Part shown: positions 27,388-36,498 of the stretch, in pieces | Layout of the letters: every line of letters starts with the position of its first letter | How positions within the stretch are numbered: position 1 is the first letter of the stretch | Origin: Anaerolineae bacterium | GTDB taxonomy: Bacteria; Chloroflexota; Anaerolineae; Promineifilales; Promineifilaceae | DNA length: 64,000 bases | Direction: 5' to 3' | Assembly (NCBI GenBank): GCA_023384415.1 | Contig: JAHDWJ010000010.1 | Span: 1-64,000, forward strand | Program-made: the position numbers and the translations under genes | The notes under the pieces: model-generated | Told to the model about the DNA's origin: nothing | What the model saw: only the letters and a program-made list of their open reading frames with translations | Database searches by the model: none

Positions 27388-28812
27388 ATGCCTGATTTAA
27401 CCAAAGCGGGACCACTATTTGCCCCGGTCATTAGCCCTAACAAAGTTATGTTTCCCAATTTGCTGCCCTTACAACTCAATGAAACCCATCGCCAACGGTT
27501 TAATCAGATTCGCCGCCTGGAGCAGTTGGCGGTGATGGATCCGGTGGATTTTGAATGGTTTGTGGGGTATCTGTATGAACACCAGGGGTATAAGGTTTTT
27601 TTGACCGGGGTAACTGGGGATGAAGGCATAGATTTGCTCCTGACACGGGGAGCGGAGACGGTGGTGGTGCAATGTAAGCGGTATGCGGGCACGGTGGGGC
27701 AGCCGGTGGTGCGTGATTTGTTCGGCACGATGGTTCATAACCAGGCTCAGCAAGCAATTTTGGTGACAACGGGCCGGGTATCGAAAGCGGCCGCAGATTG
27801 GGCCATAAGTAAACCCATTAAATTGGTAGACGGCCATGAGCTAATGAGCATGGTACGTAAGGTGCAGGGAGAATCTTCTGAGGCCACCTTTGTTTTACCT
27901 CGTTGGCTGCCTGTGGCCGCAGCTGCATTTCTGCTTCTTATCCTCTGTCTGGTTTCCTTTTTCTTGCTGCGAACCCTGTTCCGCTCCCAACCGGATCCCG
28001 TTATCGCCCTGCCTACAGTTGTCTCTTCACCCACGACCCTGGTCGCGGCCGCGTCCCCCACCCTGGCCCCAACTGTCACCTTAGCCCCTACCCAAACCCC
28101 TTCCCTCACCCCCACCCCTTCCCTCACCCCCACCCCTGGCCCACCCACGCCTACCCCTGTCACTGCCATCAATTTTGATGTTTCCCGGCTCCCCTTCACC
28201 CCGACTATTGATGGGGATTTGACTGAGTGGGCTTATGTGGGGCCACGCCTCAACACCCCGTATATTACCGAGCGGCTGCCCAGTTGGGATGGCTCTCTGG
28301 ATGTACTGGCTATCTGGCAGTTGGGCTGGGATGACCAATATTTGTATGTGGCGGTGTGGGTTGAGGATGATATTCATGTGCAGACCCAAGAGGTTAAATT
28401 TGCCTATCTGGGAGACAGCGTTGAACTCCAATTTGATACGGAGTTAGAGGCTGATTATGGCCCCCAGGTCAGCCCGGATGATTTTCAATATGTGGTTTCG
28501 CCGGGGGATTTTGCGTCTCTGGCCCCGGCTGCGTTCCGTTTTCGCGGGGATACCCAGGGCAATATGAATGATGCCCCAGGGACACAGGCGATTGTGGCTG
28601 CCCGCCGGACGGCAGCTGGTTACACCCTGGAGTTTGCTATTCCCTGGAATGATATGGGGGTGCGGCCGCACTCTGGTTTACAAATTGGGGTGGCTCTGAG
28701 TGTTAATGACAATGACACCCCCGGCTCGGCCCAACAGGAGTTGATGCTCTCCCATATCTCTACCCGCCTCTGGCTGGATCCATCTAGTTGGGGCATTATG
28801 ACACTCAGATGA
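27388..28812 (+). CDS. Mrr-type nuclease fused through a membrane segment to an outer CBM9-like domain
   Basis: 474 residues in three parts. Residues about 48-155 are an Mrr-family restriction-endonuclease domain with the PD-(D/E)xK residues visible: GDEGIDLLL (about 78-86) and VVVQCKRY (about 91-98). A membrane segment lies at about 171-196 (WLPVAAAAFLLLILCLVSFFLL). A Pro/Thr-rich linker (about 208-262) leads to a C-terminal domain resembling CBM9-like carbohydrate-binding or DOMON modules (PFTPTIDGDLTEWAYVGP ... DDQYLYVAVWVEDD ... LEFAIPWNDMGV). The nuclease would face the cytoplasm and the binding domain the outside. It is followed 50 bases later by a second membrane Mrr gene. Confidence 0.85.
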   Translation: MPDLTKAGPLFAPVISPNKVMFPNLLPLQLNETHRQRFNQIRRLEQLAVMDPVDFEWFVGYLYEHQGYKVFLTGVTGDEGIDLLLTRGAETVVVQCKRYAGTVGQPVVRDLFGTMVHNQAQQAILVTTGRVSKAAADWAISKPIKLVDGHELMSMVRKVQGESSEATFVLPRWLPVAAAAFLLLILCLVSFFLLRTLFRSQPDPVIALPTVVSSPTTLVAAASPTLAPTVTLAPTQTPSLTPTPSLTPTPGPPTPTPVTAINFDVSRLPFTPTIDGDLTEWAYVGPRLNTPYITERLPSWDGSLDVLAIWQLGWDDQYLYVAVWVEDDIHVQTQEVKFAYLGDSVELQFDTELEADYGPQVSPDDFQYVVSPGDFASLAPAAFRFRGDTQGNMNDAPGTQAIVAARRTAAGYTLEFAIPWNDMGVRPHSGLQIGVALSVNDNDTPGSAQQELMLSHISTRLWLDPSSWGIMTLR

Positions 28813-28861
28813 AACGTGAGGCGTGATTTGCTCACGTTTCACGCTTCACGTCTCACGTAAT
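28813..28861. repeat. ACGTGA-type inverted repeat
   Basis: AACGTGAGGCGTGATTTGC followed by TCACGTTTCACGC and TCACGTCTCACGT. A related direct-repeat form, CGTGAT repeats, stands at 34283-34312. It fills the whole gap between the two nuclease genes and could act as a weak terminator. Confidence 0.5.
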
Positions 28862-28862
28862 T

Positions 28863-29546
28863 ATGACTGTTCGTCTCTATTGGCAGCGAGAACAATGGTT
28901 TAGCCTGCGGCCGCCAGAGCCGGCTAAGGCGCGGCCGCGTGGTCTTTGGGCTTCTGGTTGGTTGATCATCGCCGCTTTTACCGCTCTGACCATTGGTTGG
29001 ATGGTGTACCATGCTCTGTGGCAGCCAGATTGGCTTACCTTTTTACCTGGTTGGTTTAACGAGTTAATCAACCTGTTGGAGCTGTCTGCTTTTTGGACAT
29101 TGGTAGCGGTGTGGGGGATGTTAGGGTGGCGACAGCTGCGGCCGCACTCCCCGCCGGCCCTGCCTGTTCCGCATCTGGCCTTAGATCAGCTATTCGCTTT
29201 TTCTCCAGCTCAATTTGAACAATATGTGGCCGGGCTGTTTCGGCAAAAGGGGTATATTGTCAACCGGCGCGGCGGCACGGGTGATCTGGGGGTTGACCTG
29301 GAACTGCTGGCCCCTGGCGGCCGCAAAGCCATCGTCCAATGTAAGCGGTATCAAAACACCGTTGGCGCAGATACGGTGCGCGAGCTGTATGGCACCCTTA
29401 TCCACGAAAAAGCGTTACACGCCTTCCTCATCACAACGGCGGAAATTTCCCCGGCGGCGCGAGAATGGGCGCGGGGCAAGCCGATGACGCTGATTGACGG
29501 CCCAACGCTGATGAAAATCGCGGCCGCTTTGAGGGTGGGGGAGTGA
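28863..29546 (+). CDS. Membrane-anchored Mrr-type nuclease
   Basis: 227 residues. Two N-terminal membrane segments (GWLIIAAFTALTIGWMVY, about 32-49, and LSAFWTLVAVWGMLGW, about 76-91) are followed by a cytoplasmic Mrr domain (about 117-225). The PD-(D/E)xK residues are present: GDLGVDLEL (about 140-148) and AIVQCKRYQ (about 156-164). The domain is clearly paralogous to that of the preceding gene (both QCKRY, then R(D/E)L(F/Y)GT(M/L)). It differs in domain order, with the membrane part at the front. The stop is directly followed by the ATG of a methyltransferase gene. Confidence 0.85.
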   Translation: MTVRLYWQREQWFSLRPPEPAKARPRGLWASGWLIIAAFTALTIGWMVYHALWQPDWLTFLPGWFNELINLLELSAFWTLVAVWGMLGWRQLRPHSPPALPVPHLALDQLFAFSPAQFEQYVAGLFRQKGYIVNRRGGTGDLGVDLELLAPGGRKAIVQCKRYQNTVGADTVRELYGTLIHEKALHAFLITTAEISPAAREWARGKPMTLIDGPTLMKIAAALRVGE

Positions 29547-30149
29547 ATGTTAAACCTGGTCAAGGAAACCATCGCTACCTATGATCAAATCGCTGAGGGA
29601 TACCTGGCCCGGCGGCAAAATCGTGACCCGCTGCGGCCGCTGTTTGACCGATTTGCCGCCTATCTCCCCTCTGGCGGCCGCGTCCTTGATATTGGCTGCG
29701 GTCCTGGATACGATGGGGCGGTTTTGCGTGGTTATGGTTTCCAACTAGTTAGCTTTGATTTATCTTGGGGGATGATGCAAGCTGGGCGCAAGCTGTTTCC
29801 CGGCGACTATGTGCAAGCGGATATGCGTCATCTCCCCCTGACCACCTGTGCTGATGGCCTTTGGCTCAATGCCTCTCTGCTTCACCTGCCCCGCCCCGAG
29901 GTGCTGCCGACATTACAGCAGATGAGGAAATTGCTGCGGCCGCGAGGCATTCTCTTTCTCACCGTTAAAGGGGGAGAAGGGGAATCGTGGGCAGCGTACC
30001 CGGCCCAAACTAGCCTGGCCCGCTATTTCACCTACTGGTCGGCTGAACTGTTAGATGAAGTTATGCGGCAAGCCGGGTTTACCTTGCTGGAACAGTGGCA
30101 GGATAGGGCCGATGAGCAGCTTTGGCTCGGCCGCATCGCTCAGGTATAG
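29547..30149 (+). CDS. Class I SAM-dependent methyltransferase
   Basis: 200 residues. Motif I is VLDIGCGPG (about 46-54). ADMRHLPL and LRPRGILFLTVKGGEGE follow the usual order of small-molecule methyltransferases. There is no DPPY or other DNA-methylase motif, so despite sitting right after two Mrr nucleases it is probably not a modification enzyme. The start codon directly follows the nuclease stop, suggesting co-translation. Substrate unknown. Confidence 0.85.
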   Translation: MLNLVKETIATYDQIAEGYLARRQNRDPLRPLFDRFAAYLPSGGRVLDIGCGPGYDGAVLRGYGFQLVSFDLSWGMMQAGRKLFPGDYVQADMRHLPLTTCADGLWLNASLLHLPRPEVLPTLQQMRKLLRPRGILFLTVKGGEGESWAAYPAQTSLARYFTYWSAELLDEVMRQAGFTLLEQWQDRADEQLWLGRIAQV

Positions 30150-30196
30150 CCACGGATGAAAGCAACAGGGGTAAAAATCCATGCCATCCGTGACTC

Positions 30197-30288
30197 CACT
30201 GAAAAAAAGGTCGCGCCGAGACGTGAAGGCGCAAAGTCACCAAAGAAAAATTCGTGTTCATTCGTGAAATTCGTGGCTTCTTTCAGTG
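30197..30288 (-). mobile_element. MITE-like element B, copy 1
   Basis: 92 bases with inverted ends CACTGAAAAAAAG and CTTTCAGTG, flanked by GACTC on both sides (30192-30196 and 30289-30293). About 90% identical by eye to copy 2 at 33128-33218 in the opposite orientation. It is inserted in a sequence rich in CATCCGTG repeats, itself part of the dispersed ACGGAT family. The interior carries GGCGCAAAGTCACC and TTCGTGTTCATTCGTG palindromic parts. No coding capacity. Confidence 0.75.
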
Positions 30289-30367
30289 GACTCATCCGTG
30301 CCCATCCGTGTACCATTAACCCATGTTTAAAGCTATCGTTCATCGTTTTTTATTGAAGGAGACACGT

Positions 30368-30829
30368 ATGTTAGAAACCGGGCAGCCCGCCCCTGAATTT
30401 ACTTTGTTGAATCAAGATGGGAAGGAAGTCAAGCTGGCTGATTTTCGCGGCCGCCGCCTTATCCTCTTCTTTTACCCCCGCGCCGATACCCCTGGCTGCA
30501 CCATCCAGGCGTGTGGCTTTCGGGACAACTGGCCCATTATCAGTGAAGCCAATGCCACCGTTCTCGGCATCAGCCCCGACACCCCCGAAGATTTAGCCAA
30601 ATGGCACAAGAAAATGGGCTTCCCTTACGATTTGCTCTCTGACCCCGATCATGTGGTGGCCGAGCAGTATGGGGCCTGGGGGGAACGGAGCATGTATGGG
30701 AAAACGTACATGGGCATTATCCGCAGCCATTTTGTCGTAGATGTTGACGGCAATCTGGCCGATACCCAGGTCAAAATCAGCCCTGATAAAAGCATCGAAA
30801 AGGCGTTGCAGCAGATAGCCAGTGCATAA
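30368..30829 (+). CDS. bcp: Thioredoxin-dependent peroxiredoxin, Bcp/PrxQ type
   Basis: 153 residues. The active site DTPGCTIQACGFRD has the peroxidatic Cys44 and a resolving Cys49 five residues later, the Bcp arrangement. FTLLNQDGKEVKLADFRGRRLILFFYPRA is the typical N-terminal half. It reduces hydroperoxides with thioredoxin. The ATG at 30368 follows GAAGGAG; the frame starting at 30323 adds 15 residues without support. Confidence 0.95.
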   Translation: MLETGQPAPEFTLLNQDGKEVKLADFRGRRLILFFYPRADTPGCTIQACGFRDNWPIISEANATVLGISPDTPEDLAKWHKKMGFPYDLLSDPDHVVAEQYGAWGERSMYGKTYMGIIRSHFVVDVDGNLADTQVKISPDKSIEKALQQIASA

Positions 30830-30835
30830 TCGTCT

Positions 30836-32332
30836 ATGACCCAATCACAATTTGCTTATATCGTCATCGGGGGGGGGACAGCCGGGGCGGTAGTGGCGGC
30901 CCGGTTAGCCGAACAATCAGGAGAGCAGGTGGCTTTATTCGAGGCCGGCCCCAACGATGAGGGGCAGGAACGGGTGCTGCAATTACGTAACTGGCCTAAC
31001 CTGCTGGAAACGGACCTGGATTTTGATTACCCCATCGAACCCCAGCCTCGTGGTAACAGCCTGATTCGCCATGCTCGCGGCCGCGTCCTGGGCGGGTGCA
31101 GCTCCCATAACTCCTCTATCGCCTTCCTCATCCCCGATTATGATTTACAAATTTGGGCCGAGATGGGGGTAGAAGGGTGGTCATCCGCTGAGGTCGCCCC
31201 GTTTAACCAGCGGCTTTTAGAAAAAGTTCACCTGGAAACCCCACCCCCGGTCAATCAATTAGGGATGGAGATGATCGCGGCCGCCAACCAGTTTGGTTTC
31301 CCTACCCTCGATTTTAGCCGGGAACAGGTACGCCCAGGAGTGGGCTGGTTCCAACTCAACAAAAAAGGCCCCATCCGCCAATCCAGCTCCGTCGCCTATC
31401 TCCACCCCCTGAGCCAATGGGGGGAGCGGCTCACCATCTTCACCAACAGTTACATCAGCCGCATCCTCTTTGATGCCCAATGCCAGGCAATTGGGGTGCA
31501 AACCCCTCATGGCCCCGTCTATGCCGAACGAGAGATTATCCTGGCCTGTGGCGCATTTGATACCCCCAAACTGCTCATGCTCTCTGGTCTGGGGCCGGCC
31601 GATCATCTCATCCATTTTCGTCTCCCTGTCCTGGCTGATTTGCCTGGGGTCGGGGAAAATTTGCTTGACCACCCAGAAAGCGTTATTTACTGGCAGGCGA
31701 ACCGGGATGTGCCCCAAGAGACGACCCAGTTTTGGGAGATAGGGCTGTTTGCCTGCCTGGAAGACCCGCACGGCTGGCCTGATTTGATGTACCATTTTGG
31801 CCCGCAGCCGTTTGATATGCAGACGGTGCGTTATGGATTTCCTACCAACCCCCGCGCCTTTTCCCTCACCCCCAACATTGCCCGTGCCCGCAGCCAGGGG
31901 GTAGTGCGCTTACGTTCGGCGGACGCGGCCGCGCCCCCCCTCATTGATTTCCGCTACTTCACCGATCCTGATGGGTACGATGACCGCATCTTGCGCGAAG
32001 GGATCAAACTGGCCCGCCGCTTCATTCAGGAGAGCGATCTGCGCCATTGGGTAGAGCGGGAACTGGCCCCCGGCCCCGCCTTCCAGACCGACGAAGAAAT
32101 CTCTGCCTACGCCCGGCAGGTCAGCAACACCGTCTACCACCCGGCCGGTACCTGCCGCATGGGGGATCCGGCTGATCCGCTCACCGTAGTAGATTCCCAC
32201 CTGCGCGTCAAAGGAGTCACTGGTCTGCGTATTGCCGATGCGTCCGTTTTTCCCACCATGATCGGCGTCAACCCTGCCCTCACCGTCTTCATGATCGGCG
32301 AACGGTGCGCTGATTTTCTCCTCAACCGTTGA
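30836..32332 (+). CDS. GMC-family FAD oxidoreductase
   Basis: 498 residues. The FAD-binding YIVIGGGTAGAVVAARLAE motif opens the protein. GRVLGGCSSHNSSIAF and ACGAFDTPKLLMLSGLGP are the two GMC signatures, and the C-terminal region NTVYHPAGTCRMG and VNPALTVFMIGERCADFL carries the catalytic His. Relatives oxidise alcohols such as choline or long-chain alcohols; the substrate cannot be read here. It starts 7 bases after the peroxiredoxin stop, so both are probably co-transcribed. Confidence 0.92.
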   Translation: MTQSQFAYIVIGGGTAGAVVAARLAEQSGEQVALFEAGPNDEGQERVLQLRNWPNLLETDLDFDYPIEPQPRGNSLIRHARGRVLGGCSSHNSSIAFLIPDYDLQIWAEMGVEGWSSAEVAPFNQRLLEKVHLETPPPVNQLGMEMIAAANQFGFPTLDFSREQVRPGVGWFQLNKKGPIRQSSSVAYLHPLSQWGERLTIFTNSYISRILFDAQCQAIGVQTPHGPVYAEREIILACGAFDTPKLLMLSGLGPADHLIHFRLPVLADLPGVGENLLDHPESVIYWQANRDVPQETTQFWEIGLFACLEDPHGWPDLMYHFGPQPFDMQTVRYGFPTNPRAFSLTPNIARARSQGVVRLRSADAAAPPLIDFRYFTDPDGYDDRILREGIKLARRFIQESDLRHWVERELAPGPAFQTDEEISAYARQVSNTVYHPAGTCRMGDPADPLTVVDSHLRVKGVTGLRIADASVFPTMIGVNPALTVFMIGERCADFLLNR

Positions 32333-32394
32333 TACCCCATCATCCTTCTGACGACTTGTTCCCGCACTCAACACACCAACACACCAATACACCA

Positions 32395-33072
32395 ATGACT
32401 CTACCCCATTCCCCCATCATCCATTCCCTCTTTATCGGCCAGCCCAAAACCATCACTGATGAACGAGGTACCTGGCACTCCTCAATCTTCCGCGACCCAG
32501 TTTATGAACCGGTGATGGCCCAAAAAGGGGGGCTGGTGGGGGACAAGGTGTTCCAACCATATCACGGCGGCCCGGATGCGGATATTTGTGTCTACCTGCT
32601 CGACCATTACCGCTTTTGGCATGAGCAGTATGGGATGACGCTAGCTCCAGGTTATGTGGGGGAAAATTTCACCCTGGATGGGGTTACAGAAGAAGAGATT
32701 TGTGCCGGGGATATAGTCCGGGTGGGGCAGGCGTTGGCCCAGGTGACCGGGCCGAGAATCCCTTGCGCCAACCTGGCTCGCCGCATCGGCCGGCCCGATT
32801 GGGTTAAATTGATGCTTCGGGAAAACCGCACCGGCTTTTATATGGCGGTATTAGAGCCGGGCAGAGTGCAGCCTGGAGATGCCTGGCAGCTTGCAGAGCG
32901 GTTTAGCCCCGATGGCTCGATCCCCGCCCTCAACCATTTTTTCTTCCATCAATTCGACCCGGTCTTTGGGCAGCGCATCACCCAGATGCAAGGGTTGGCG
33001 GCCTGGTGGCAGGAGCAGGCGCGGGAAAAGGGGCAAAAATTGGGCCATCATTGGACCGATTCGTATGAGTGA
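32395..33072 (+). CDS. MOSC domain protein of the YiiM type
   Basis: About 225 residues. KVFQPYHGGPDADICVY and GYVGENFTLDGVTEEEICAGD are MOSC signatures. PRIPCANLARRIG holds the conserved Cys. The tail (FFHQFDPVFGQRITQMQGLAAWWQEQ) matches the small C-terminal 3-alpha region of YiiM proteins. Family members reduce N-hydroxylated compounds with the molybdenum cofactor. The start is uncertain because the preceding bases are a CACCAA low-complexity repeat without a ribosome binding site. Confidence 0.85.
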   Translation: MTLPHSPIIHSLFIGQPKTITDERGTWHSSIFRDPVYEPVMAQKGGLVGDKVFQPYHGGPDADICVYLLDHYRFWHEQYGMTLAPGYVGENFTLDGVTEEEICAGDIVRVGQALAQVTGPRIPCANLARRIGRPDWVKLMLRENRTGFYMAVLEPGRVQPGDAWQLAERFSPDGSIPALNHFFFHQFDPVFGQRITQMQGLAAWWQEQAREKGQKLGHHWTDSYE

Positions 33073-33103
33073 ACACCTGACCTGGACAGGCTAGAAGAGA
33101 TTT

Positions 33104-33277
33104 ATCCACATATGTCATAGATGAGTCCACTGAAAAAAGCCACGAATTTCACGAATGAACACGAATTTTTCTTTGGTAACTTTGCGCCTTCGCGTTTCTG
33201 CGCGACCTTTTTTCAGTAGAGTCACAGATAAACACAGATTTTTGAGACATCTGTGAAAGTCTGTCTCACCTGTGGAT
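33104..33277. repeat. Element A, copy 1, interrupted by element B
   Basis: The ends are ATCCACATATGTCATAGAT and CACCTGTGGAT. Removing 33128-33218 and one GAGTC restores a sequence closely matching the intact element A at 41535-41601 (ATCCACAGATGTCACAGATG ... CATCTGTGGAT). The element begins in TTATCCACA, which matches a DnaA box. Confidence 0.7.
33128..33218 (+). mobile_element. MITE-like element B, copy 2, inserted in element A
   Basis: 91 bases with inverted ends CACTGAAAAAAG and CTTTTTTCAGTA and the flanking duplication GAGTC (33123-33127 and 33219-33223). Read in the same orientation, copy 1 has the same GAGTC flanks. The target is therefore either a preferred GANTC-type site or part of the element. 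A decayed third copy with left GAGTC lies at about 35082-35156. Confidence 0.75.
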
Positions 33278-33309
33278 TACTCCTTGCTTTCTAAACAACG
33301 TATCGGTTG

Positions 33310-33343
33310 AGATTTGACAGGTTTCCGAAAACCTGTCAAATCT
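33310..33343. repeat. Perfect 15-base-pair hairpin after lipA
   Basis: AGATTTGACAGGTTT, loop CCGA, AAACCTGTCAAATCT. It lies 10 bases after the lipA stop (lipA is on the minus strand) but no U-run follows, so its termination role is weak. It resembles the hairpins at 7933 and 16500. Confidence 0.65.
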
Positions 33344-33352
33344 GGGTGATGG

Positions 33353-34273
33353 CTAAGTTGTGGCTGGTTTGAGGGTGGATAACAAAGCCACCTGCTGATC
33401 GGCCCGGTAGCTGCTCCGCACCAGGGGGCCGCTTTCGACCCAGCGAAACCCCATCTCATACCCCAACTGCTTGAGGCTGGCGAACTCGTCCGGGTGATAA
33501 TATTTCTCTATCGGTAGATGCTGCTTGCTGGGCTGCAAATATTGGCCCACAGTTAAAATATCCACCCCGCACTGCCGTAAATCGTGCATGACGGCCACAA
33601 TCTCATCATACTGTTCCCCTAAACCGAGCATAATTCCACTCTTGGTCAACACCTCGCTGTCCATCTGTTTGGCGTTGCTCAGGGTGGCCATGGCCCACTC
33701 ATATTTGTCTTGGGGCTGTACTTTCTTAAACAGTCGCGGCACCGTCTCAACGTTATGGTTGAGGATTTCAGGGCGAGCGTCCATGACGATTTTGAGGGCG
33801 TCCCAGCTCCCTTTGAAATCGGGGATTAACACCTCAATGGAGCAGCCGGGCTGGAGTTCGCGGATGCGTTGGATGCACCCGGCGAAGATGGGGGCCCCCC
33901 CGTCTTGCCGCTCGTCCCGGTTGACTGAGGTGATGACGACGTGTTTCAGGTTCATGGATTTGACCGCCTGAGCCACCCGCTCTGGCTCGGCCCAATCCAG
34001 AGGAAGGGGTCGTCCCGTTTTGATGTCGCAGAAGCCGCAGCTCCGGGTACAAATATCTCCCATGATGAGGAAGGTGGCCGTGCCTGCCCCCCAACATTCG
34101 CCGATGTTGGGGCAGTGGGCTTCTTCGCAGACGGTATGAAGCTGTTTGCTCCGCATGAGGGTTTTGAGGGTGTCGTAACTTTCCCCGCCAGGGACGCGCA
34201 CTTTGATCCACTCTGGGCGGCGGCGCGGCTGGGGGGGGGCTTCACTAATAGAGTCCAGGCTGACGAATGACAT
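33353..34273 (-). CDS. lipA: Lipoyl synthase
   Basis: 306 residues. It has both [4Fe-4S] cluster motifs: the auxiliary [12 protein letters not shown] (about 49-60) and the radical-[11 protein letters not shown] (about 75-82). The C-terminal ...[12 protein letters not shown] holds the conserved RSSY. It inserts two sulfurs into protein-bound octanoyl groups to make lipoate. Preceded by AAGGAA. It follows lipB on the same strand after 62 bases. Confidence 0.97.
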   Translation of the reverse strand: MSFVSLDSISEAPPQPRRRPEWIKVRVPGGESYDTLKTLMRSKQLHTVCEEAHCPNIGECWGAGTATFLIMGDICTRSCGFCDIKTGRPLPLDWAEPERVAQAVKSMNLKHVVITSVNRDERQDGGAPIFAGCIQRIRELQPGCSIEVLIPDFKGSWDALKIVMDARPEILNHNVETVPRLFKKVQPQDKYEWAMATLSNAKQMDSEVLTKSGIMLGLGEQYDEIVAVMHDLRQCGVDILTVGQYLQPSKQHLPIEKYYHPDEFASLKQLGYEMGFRWVESGPLVRSSYRADQQVALLSTLKPATT

Positions 34274-34335
34274 GATGAAATTCCTTGCGTGATACGTGAT
34301 GCGTGATGCGTGAGGTTACTACTCACTGTTGACTG

Positions 34336-35007
34336 CTAGCTGTTTATGGAAAAGACAAGCCGGAACGCGGCCGCGACCTCTGACCTCACCTCTTCAATGG
34401 TAACGGGGCGGCCTAGCTGCTCGGCCATGCTGGTCACCCCGTGATCGGTGATGCCACAGGGAACGATCCCCCGGAAATGGGCCATCTTGGGGTCAACATT
34501 CAGGGCAAAGCCGTGGCTGCTTATCCCCCCACTGCTGATTCGTACCCCAATAGCGGCCGCCTTGGCCAACCCCTGATCCGTTTCTAACCAGACCCCGCGA
34601 TGGTTCTCCAGCCGTTGGCCGTCTAAGCCAAACCGGGCCAGGGTCAAGATCAACATCTCTTCCAGATCATCCACATAACGGCGCACATATCCCAGGCCAT
34701 AATTTTTGTACACCTGTTTGAGGTTGAGAATGGGGTACCCCACCAGTTGGCCGGGGCCATGGTAGGTGATGTCTCCGCCCCGGTCTACCTGATAGAAGCT
34801 GATTCCCTCGGCCTTTAACTCAGCTTCGTCCAGGAGTAAATTTTCCCGGTGGCCGTTGCGCCCCAGGGTATAGGTGGGTGGATGTTCCAGGAGCAGCAGC
34901 TCCCCCACCTGTTCAGGAGAACGGCTTATTTGCTCTACCAGGGCTTTTTGCTGCTCCCACGCGGCCGCATAATCTACACAGCCCAACCAGTTGACGCGGA
35001 TACTCAT
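34336..35007 (-). CDS. lipB: Octanoyltransferase
   Basis: 223 residues. LLLLEHPPTYTLGRNGHREN and RGGDITYHGPGQLVGYPIL are family signatures. KAAAIGVRISSGGISSHGFALNV contains the catalytic Lys, and VPCGITDHGVTSM the catalytic Cys. It transfers octanoate from acyl carrier protein to lipoyl domains for LipA. Upstream partner of lipA in what looks like a two-gene operon. Confidence 0.97.
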   Translation of the reverse strand: MSIRVNWLGCVDYAAAWEQQKALVEQISRSPEQVGELLLLEHPPTYTLGRNGHRENLLLDEAELKAEGISFYQVDRGGDITYHGPGQLVGYPILNLKQVYKNYGLGYVRRYVDDLEEMLILTLARFGLDGQRLENHRGVWLETDQGLAKAAAIGVRISSGGISSHGFALNVDPKMAHFRGIVPCGITDHGVTSMAEQLGRPVTIEEVRSEVAAAFRLVFSINS

Positions 35008-35154
35008 AGGGTTGATCTTACTCGGAAAAGGAAGGCGAGGCCAGTGAGCAGTGGGTAGTAGTCAGTGAGCCGTGAGTCTGCTGAAGAAGCTCGCGCAGAG
35101 ACGCAGGGGCGTAGAGATACCAGAGAAAAATTCGTGTAATTCGTGGCTTTTCTG

Positions 35155-36498
35155 CTAATTGCTAACGGTAAAACTCGCTTCTGTCTTCGCCTGGACTTCT
35201 TCCAGGGTGGCCCCAGGCATCAGTTCAATGAGGGTGAGTTGGCCGTCAATAAAGGCAAAGACGGCCAGTTCGGTGATAATCATATCTACCGCGTTCAGGG
35301 CGGTGAGGGGCAGGGTGCAGGTGGGCACAATTTTGGCCCGCCCTTTTTGGTCGGTATGGGTCATGGTGATGATGAGCCGCCTGGCCCCGGAAGCTAAATC
35401 CATGGCCCCGCCAACCCCCAGAAGCGGCCGCCCCGGTACGGCCCAGTTGGCTAAATTCCCCTGCTCATCCACCTGCAACCCCCCCATAATCGCCACATCC
35501 ACATGCCCCCCCCGGATCATGGCGAAGGAGTCGGCACTATCGAAATAGCTGCTGCCGGGCAGGGCGGTGACGGGAATTTTGCCCGCGTTGACCGGATAAT
35601 CGAGGGCCCCGCCAGCTTCGGGGGCCGGCCCCACTCCCAGCATCCCGTTTTCGGTGTGCAAAATAATCCCATGCTCCGGGGTGATAAAATCGGCTACCAG
35701 GGTGGGGATGCCCACTCCCAGGTTGACCACATCGCCCGGTTTGAGTTCGGCCAGGGCGCGGCGGGCCATGACCAGGCGGACATCACCCGCTTTTTTGGCC
35801 CCGCTGTCAATGGAAGCGGATGTACCCAACTCGTCCAGGGTGAGGTGGGCCTGTACCAGGTAATCTACGTAGCAGCCGGGGGTATGAATCTGGTTGGGGT
35901 CGAGGGTGCCGACGGGCACGATCTCCTCGACTTCGGCGATCACCAGGTCCGCGGCCGCAGCCATCGCCTTGTTAAAATTTTGTTCGGTCATCCGGTACAC
36001 CAGGTTGCCCGCCGTATCGCCCCGCCACGCCCGGATGAAGGCGACGTTGCCACGCAGGGCCGGTACAAACAGGTACGGTTTACCGTTGATCGCCTTGATC
36101 TCTTTCCCTTCAGCCAACACCGTGCCGACTGAGGTGGGGGTGTAGAAGCCGCCGATGCCCGCCCCCCCGGCCCGCAACGCTTCGGCCAGGGACCCCTGAG
36201 GAATGAGTTCAACTTCAATGGCGCCAGACTGCGCGGCCGCGACCGCTTCTGGGTTGCTGGTGAAGAAGGAGCCGATAGCTTTTTTGATTTGACCATTACG
36301 CAGTAAGCGGCCGCCGCCCAGCCCCGGCTCACCGACATTGTTGGCGATGTAGGTAAGCTCTTTTACCCTGGTGTCAGCCAGGGCGTGGAGCAGGTGAACC
36401 GGGTTGCCGGTCATGCCGAACCCCCCGACCAGTAGGGTATCACCAGGGTTGACGAGCGCGGCCGCGGCCGCAGGGGAAATTTGGGGAACAGTTTTCAT
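35155..36498 (-). CDS. 3-oxoacid CoA-transferase, alpha and beta subunits fused
   Basis: 447 residues. The first about 225 are the alpha subunit ([38 protein letters not shown]). The last about 205 are the beta subunit with the catalytic Glu in [13 protein letters not shown] (about residue 282). The two are joined by a linker ([17 protein letters not shown]), as in the eukaryotic succinyl-CoA:3-oxoacid enzyme, whereas most bacteria use two genes. It moves CoA between succinyl or acetyl groups and 3-oxoacids or short-chain acids. The neighbouring amidase and acyl-CoA dehydrogenase fit a role in organic acid breakdown. Confidence 0.9.
   Translation of the reverse strand: MKTVPQISPAAAAALVNPGDTLLVGGFGMTGNPVHLLHALADTRVKELTYIANNVGEPGLGGGRLLRNGQIKKAIGSFFTSNPEAVAAAQSGAIEVELIPQGSLAEALRAGGAGIGGFYTPTSVGTVLAEGKEIKAINGKPYLFVPALRGNVAFIRAWRGDTAGNLVYRMTEQNFNKAMAAAADLVIAEVEEIVPVGTLDPNQIHTPGCYVDYLVQAHLTLDELGTSASIDSGAKKAGDVRLVMARRALAELKPGDVVNLGVGIPTLVADFITPEHGIILHTENGMLGVGPAPEAGGALDYPVNAGKIPVTALPGSSYFDSADSFAMIRGGHVDVAIMGGLQVDEQGNLANWAVPGRPLLGVGGAMDLASGARRLIITMTHTDQKGRAKIVPTCTLPLTALNAVDMIITELAVFAFIDGQLTLIELMPGATLEEVQAKTEASFTVSN

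Noticed and set aside
27388..30149. Classical restriction-modification operon
   Set aside because: The methyltransferase lacks DNA-methylase motifs, and Mrr nucleases usually cut methylated DNA without a partner methylase.
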